From Desulforhopalus sp. (lineage in GTDB: Bacteria > Desulfobacterota > Desulfobulbia > Desulfobulbales > Desulfocapsaceae), in the NCBI GenBank assembly GCA_023231425.1, contig JALNVI010000088.1, positions 1-9,028 of the forward strand: DNA of 9,028 nt. Reading direction: 5' to 3'. Of the stretch, positions 5,907 through 9,028 are shown piece by piece. Under the pieces are notes generated by a model, which worked only from the letters and a program-made list of their open reading frames with translations, was not told where the DNA came from and made no database searches. The stretch's first letter is position 1. Each line of letters opens with the position of its first letter. The position numbers and the translations under genes were made by a program.

Positions 5907-7246
5907 GTGCAGAAAAATTTCTTGCTTCGCTGGAGCGCTGGTTTCAGCCTGGCAGTGAGCCTCCCGAAATGGGTGCGCTGCGGCGCGCAGCGCTGGAGCG
6001 GGCCCATGCCCTTGGTGTCCCGACTCCGAAAATGGAACGCTGGCGGCAGAGTGGCGTGGCGAATGTTTTTGAGCATAACTACAACCTGCCAAAGAGAGAT
6101 CGGCTGCCCATGAGCCCTGGCCGTTGTCAGCTTGATGCCATGGCGACTACAGCCATGCATTTCTCTGCTGGTAAAATCGAGTCTGCCCAGCCTTTGCAGC
6201 GACTGCAGGACGGCGTTATTGCCGGCAGTCTGCGGGCCGCCATGAAGGAGGAGCCTGAACTTGTGCAGCGGCTTCTGGCCGAGCGCGGACTGGATAAGAT
6301 GGGGTTCTTCAACGCTGTCAATATGGCGCTGTTTACGGATGGCTTTTTTCTCCATGTGCCGAAAAACGTTGTGCTTGCCAGGCCGATCCAAGTGATTCAC
6401 GTCCTTGGTGAATATCGTGACGCACTGGAAAATCTGCGTAACTTTGTTGTGCTTGAGGAAGGCGCGGAAGCGACGCTGCTCTTCTGTGATCACAGCTCCG
6501 GCCGCGAGTACGGGTTTGCCAGCAGCGTCAATCAGTTTCAGATAGGGCCCGGTGCCGGGTTTAAACTTTACCGGGTGCAGAACCTCAGTGATGAGGCTGC
6601 CTGTTTCCATCAGGACTTTTTCACCCAGCAGGAAAACTCTCGCCTTTTCTCCCACACTATCGGTTTCAACGGGGGCCTGCTGCGGGGTGAGACACATGTA
6701 GACCTGCAGGGGAAGGGGGCGGATTGCGAATTTGTTGGGCTCTCCCTTTCCAGCCGCGGACAGCGAATGGAGAACTTCGTTAAAGTGGAGCATCAGGTGC
6801 CGCACTGCACCAGCCGCGAGGTGTTCAAAAATATCGTCGATGACTACGCCCGGGGCCTCTTTAACGGTCATGTGCTGGTGCATCCTGATGCCCAGAAGAC
6901 TGAGGCGTATCAGAACAACAGCAACATCGTGCTTACCGACAAGGCGAAGATGTCCTCCAGACCTTTTCTTGAGATCTACGCCGACGATGTGAAGTGCAGC
7001 CACGGTTCTTCCGTCGGCCAGCTCGACGATGAAGCGCTTTTCTATATGCGCCAGCGAGGCATCAGCGAGGAAAATGCCCGCCTGCTGCTGCTCTATGCCT
7101 TCGCTGCCGATGTGATCAATCAGATCGACATTGAGCCCCTGCGCCGGCAGCTTGACGATATGGTTAAAAAACGGCTGCGCGGTGAACTGCCGTCCTGCGA
7201 AGATTGTGTGCTCTCCTGTTCGCAGCCGGAGTTTGAAGTGCTGTAA
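5903..7246 (+). CDS. sufD: SufD, SufB-like subunit of the SufBCD complex
   Basis: SufD pairs with SufB and binds SufC; it is needed for iron acquisition during cluster assembly in E. coli. The 447 residues are complete. The protein has the SufBD beta-helix core and the C-terminal signature KCSHGSSVGQLDDEALFYMRQRGI (in 364-387), in which His367 corresponds to the functional histidine (His360) of E. coli. The start overlaps the sufC stop by 4 nt (ATGA), so coupling is likely. The C-terminal tail after the usual helical end carries three cysteines in a C-x2-C-x3-C arrangement (Cys432, Cys435, Cys439), absent from E. coli SufD as I recall it. The tail might bind metal or be redox active; this is inference. 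A hairpin lies in the 52-bp gap before sufS. Confidence 0.96.
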   Translation: MSAEKFLASLERWFQPGSEPPEMGALRRAALERAHALGVPTPKMERWRQSGVANVFEHNYNLPKRDRLPMSPGRCQLDAMATTAMHFSAGKIESAQPLQRLQDGVIAGSLRAAMKEEPELVQRLLAERGLDKMGFFNAVNMALFTDGFFLHVPKNVVLARPIQVIHVLGEYRDALENLRNFVVLEEGAEATLLFCDHSSGREYGFASSVNQFQIGPGAGFKLYRVQNLSDEAACFHQDFFTQQENSRLFSHTIGFNGGLLRGETHVDLQGKGADCEFVGLSLSSRGQRMENFVKVEHQVPHCTSREVFKNIVDDYARGLFNGHVLVHPDAQKTEAYQNNSNIVLTDKAKMSSRPFLEIYADDVKCSHGSSVGQLDDEALFYMRQRGISEENARLLLLYAFAADVINQIDIEPLRRQLDDMVKKRLRGELPSCEDCVLSCSQPEFEVL

Positions 7247-7254
7247 CATTCCCG

Positions 7255-7276
7255 CGCCCCTGTTTTACAGGGGGCG
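7255..7276 (+). other. Intercistronic hairpin between sufD and sufS
   Basis: CCCCTGT (7257-7263) pairs with ACAGGGG (7267-7273) around a 3-nt loop. A bulged G (7274) is followed by two further pairs (7255-7256 with 7275-7276). No T tract follows, so it is unlikely to be a full terminator. It lies 23 nt before the sufS start and could tune message stability or the relative yield of SufS. The ribosome binding site AGAGGAA (7284-7290) is outside the stem. Confidence 0.45.
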
Positions 7277-7298
7277 GTATTATAGAGGAAGCAAAAAA

Positions 7299-8519
7299 AT
7301 GAATGAGAAGCTGCAGAAAATACGACAACAATTTCCTATCCTGAACTGCGAGGTGAACGGCAAGCCGCTGGTCTATCTTGACAACGCGGCCACCACCCAG
7401 AAGCCTCAGTCCGTGATTGACCGCATTACCCGCTATTACATGCAGGAAAACAGCAACGTCCATCGTGGTCTGCATCATCTCTCACAGATGGGGACGGCTG
7501 CTTTTGAGGAGTCTCGACGGGCCTTTCAGAAATTCCTTAACAGTGAGCTGCCCGAGGAGGTGATCTTTACCAAAGGGACCACCGAGAGCATCAATCTGCT
7601 CGCCTTTTCCTTTGGAGCGGCCTTCATCCATGAGGGGGATGAGATCATTATCAGCGTCATGGAACATCACGCCAACATCGTTCCCTGGCAGCAGCTTTGC
7701 GGTCGTACCGGCGCGGTCTTGAAAGTTGTGCCGGTCAACGATGTGGGTGAGCTGGAGATGGAGGAGTATAAAAAACTGCTTGGTCCGAAAGTGAAACTGG
7801 TCTCCATCGCCCACGTCTCCAACACGCTTGGGACGGTGAATCCGGTGGCGGAAATTGTCCGCCTCGGACATGAGGCCGGGGCCAGGGTGCATCTCGACGG
7901 AGCCCAGGCGGCAGCCCATGTGCCGGTGGATGTAAGGGCGCTTGATGTCGATTTTTACAGTCTTTCGGTTCACAAGATGTATGGGCCCATGGGAGTGGGA
8001 ATTCTTTACGGCAAAGCGGATCTGCTCAATGCCATGCCGCCCTGGCAGACGGGCGGTGAGATGATCAATAAGGTAACCTTTGAAAAGACCACCTTCGCAG
8101 ATCTCCCTTATAAATTTGAGACCGGTACGCCGGATGTGGCCGGGGTGCTCGCTTCGGTTCCGGCGCTGGAGTTCCTGCAGGACGTTGGCTGGGATTTTAT
8201 TGCTGAGCGGGAACATGCGCTGGTGAAATATGCCACAGAAAAACTGGCACAGGTTGACGGGGTGAGTCTCGTTGGTACGGCGAAGGAGAAGGGGGGGGTG
8301 GTTTCTTTCAATATCGATGGCGTCCATTCTGCCGATGCTGCCACCATCTTTGACCACTTTGGCGTTGCCGTGCGCAGCGGACATCACTGTGCCCAGCCAA
8401 TTATGGCCCGCTATGGTATTACCGGTACTTTACGCGCCTCTTTTGCGGTGTATAATACCGAAGAAGAAATTGATGTTCTGGTGAAGGCAATTGAAAAGAC
8501 GGTGCAGATGTTCGGGTGA
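7299..8519 (+). CDS. sufS: SufS, group II cysteine desulfurase
   Basis: This PLP enzyme removes sulfur from L-cysteine as an enzyme persulfide and passes it to SufE. From the ATG at 7299 it has 406 residues, the same as E. coli SufS, and the key residues fall at the same numbers: His123 (EHHANIVPW), Asp200 (HLDGAQA), Lys226 that binds PLP (SVHKMYGP), Cys364 that carries the persulfide (RSGHHCAQP) and Arg379. The short active-site loop around Cys364 marks a group II enzyme that depends on a sulfur acceptor, consistent with sufE next door. The frame is open further upstream to 7131, but that part lies inside sufD. AGAGGAA 8 nt before 7299 decides the start. A G8 run (8291-8298) occurs within the gene without breaking the frame. 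Confidence 0.98.
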   Translation: MNEKLQKIRQQFPILNCEVNGKPLVYLDNAATTQKPQSVIDRITRYYMQENSNVHRGLHHLSQMGTAAFEESRRAFQKFLNSELPEEVIFTKGTTESINLLAFSFGAAFIHEGDEIIISVMEHHANIVPWQQLCGRTGAVLKVVPVNDVGELEMEEYKKLLGPKVKLVSIAHVSNTLGTVNPVAEIVRLGHEAGARVHLDGAQAAAHVPVDVRALDVDFYSLSVHKMYGPMGVGILYGKADLLNAMPPWQTGGEMINKVTFEKTTFADLPYKFETGTPDVAGVLASVPALEFLQDVGWDFIAEREHALVKYATEKLAQVDGVSLVGTAKEKGGVVSFNIDGVHSADAATIFDHFGVAVRSGHHCAQPIMARYGITGTLRASFAVYNTEEEIDVLVKAIEKTVQMFG

Positions 8520-8578
8520 AAAGCTCCAGAGAGGTTTTGCCGGGGCAGGAACGCTGTAGAAAACAAGAAAGGAACCCC

Positions 8579-9013
8579 ATGACAGAGATGAAATCCTGCG
8601 CGGAAACTGAAGCCGAAATAGAAGAAGAATTCTCCCTTTTTGATGAGTGGATGGATAAATACAGCTACATTATAGACCTCAGCAAAGAGCTGCCGCCGCT
8701 GGATGAAAGATACCGCAATGATCAGTTTCTCATCAAGGGGTGCCAGAGTCAGGTATGGCTCGGCGCGGAATATCGCGACGGCAGGGTTTACTTTCAGGCC
8801 GATAGTGATGCCATCATTACCAAAGGTCTTATCTCTCTGCTCATGCGTCTGCTCTCTGGGCGCACTCCGCAGGAAATCATCGAGGCACAGCTGGAAAGCC
8901 TTAAACGCATCGGCATTGGCGACAATCTGTCGCCCAGTCGCAGTAACGGATTTGCCAACATGATCAAACAGATGAAAATGTATGCTCTGGCCTTTCAAAC
9001 GCAGGAAGGCTGA
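8579..9013 (+). CDS. sufE: SufE, sulfur acceptor for SufS
   Basis: SufE takes the persulfide from SufS Cys364 onto its own cysteine, stimulating the desulfurase and delivering sulfur to SufBCD. From the ATG at 8579 there are 144 residues, close to the usual 138-140. The acceptor cysteine is Cys55 in LIKGCQSQVWL, the equivalent of Cys51 in E. coli. Later family landmarks are ITKGLISLLMRLLSG and a C-terminal SRSNGFANMI segment. The frame is open upstream to a GTG at 8516 overlapping the sufS stop, but AAAGGAAC just before 8579 and the normal family length favour 8579. The N-terminus is rich in acidic residues (10-18). It is the last suf gene seen; no terminator is visible in the 15 bases that remain. 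Confidence 0.95.
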   Translation: MTEMKSCAETEAEIEEEFSLFDEWMDKYSYIIDLSKELPPLDERYRNDQFLIKGCQSQVWLGAEYRDGRVYFQADSDAIITKGLISLLMRLLSGRTPQEIIEAQLESLKRIGIGDNLSPSRSNGFANMIKQMKMYALAFQTQEG

Positions 9014-9028
9014 AAAAAACACAACGCA

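Noticed and set aside
5885..7249. Long minus-strand open frame of 454 codons opposite sufD
   Set aside because: It fully overlaps the well-conserved sufD on the other strand. Its product shows no recognisable domain, and codon bias in GC-rich genes commonly leaves such antisense frames open. The same applies to 3620-4702, 5124-6092 and 7482-8387.
7131..7298. Upstream extension of sufS within the same frame
   Set aside because: It lies mostly inside sufD. The start at 7299 has a strong ribosome binding site and gives exactly the E. coli SufS numbering of active-site residues.
8291..8298. G8 tract in sufS as a frameshift
   Set aside because: The reading frame continues intact on both sides with conserved sequence, so the gene is whole as given.
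8516..8578. GTG start of sufE overlapping the sufS stop
   Set aside because: It has no ribosome binding site and would add a 21-residue extension not expected in the family; the ATG at 8579 has AAAGGAAC before it.

Overview
The window looks like chromosomal DNA from an anaerobic or microaerophilic Gram-negative bacterium. A member of Desulfobacterota (a Desulfobulbaceae-like deltaproteobacterium) is my best guess, from protein style, moderate GC content and sigma-54 promoters on stress genes. That placement is inference; no rRNA or other marker is present.

Layout. Positions 1-696 (minus strand) hold a nearly complete RIC/YtfE/ScdA di-iron iron-sulfur-repair protein that runs off the left edge. 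Positions 697-1044 hold its -24/-12 promoter and the enolase terminator. Positions 1045-2316 (minus) encode a complete enolase. Positions 2317-2828 are a 512-base divergent regulatory region, with a candidate enolase promoter, a perfect 16-bp palindrome, AT-rich elements and a textbook sigma-54 promoter facing right. Positions 2829-3560 (plus) encode a second RIC-family hemerythrin that has lost the family's N-terminal Cys-Cys pair. Positions 3656-9013 (plus) are a compact sufBCDSE operon: SufB, SufC, SufD, SufS and SufE. There is no sufA, sufU or Rrf2-type regulator in view.

How the genes fit together. SufS takes sulfur from cysteine, SufE accepts and relays it, and the SufB-SufC-SufD scaffold/ATPase builds new Fe-S clusters. 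RIC proteins repair clusters damaged by nitric oxide or oxidants. The second RIC gene lies 95 bp upstream of sufB with no recognisable terminator between them, so the sigma-54 promoter at 2747-2762 may drive both repair and assembly. The other RIC gene, on the far side of enolase and in the opposite orientation, also has a sigma-54-type promoter (TGGCAC-N5-CTGC) at a suitable distance. An enhancer-binding activator, for example of the NO-sensing NorR type, could therefore control both. That regulon is the most interesting idea in the window and is an inference.

Enolase is an ordinary housekeeping gene. It appears insulated by its own bidirectional-looking hairpin terminator. I saw no mobile element, CRISPR array, tRNA or rRNA.
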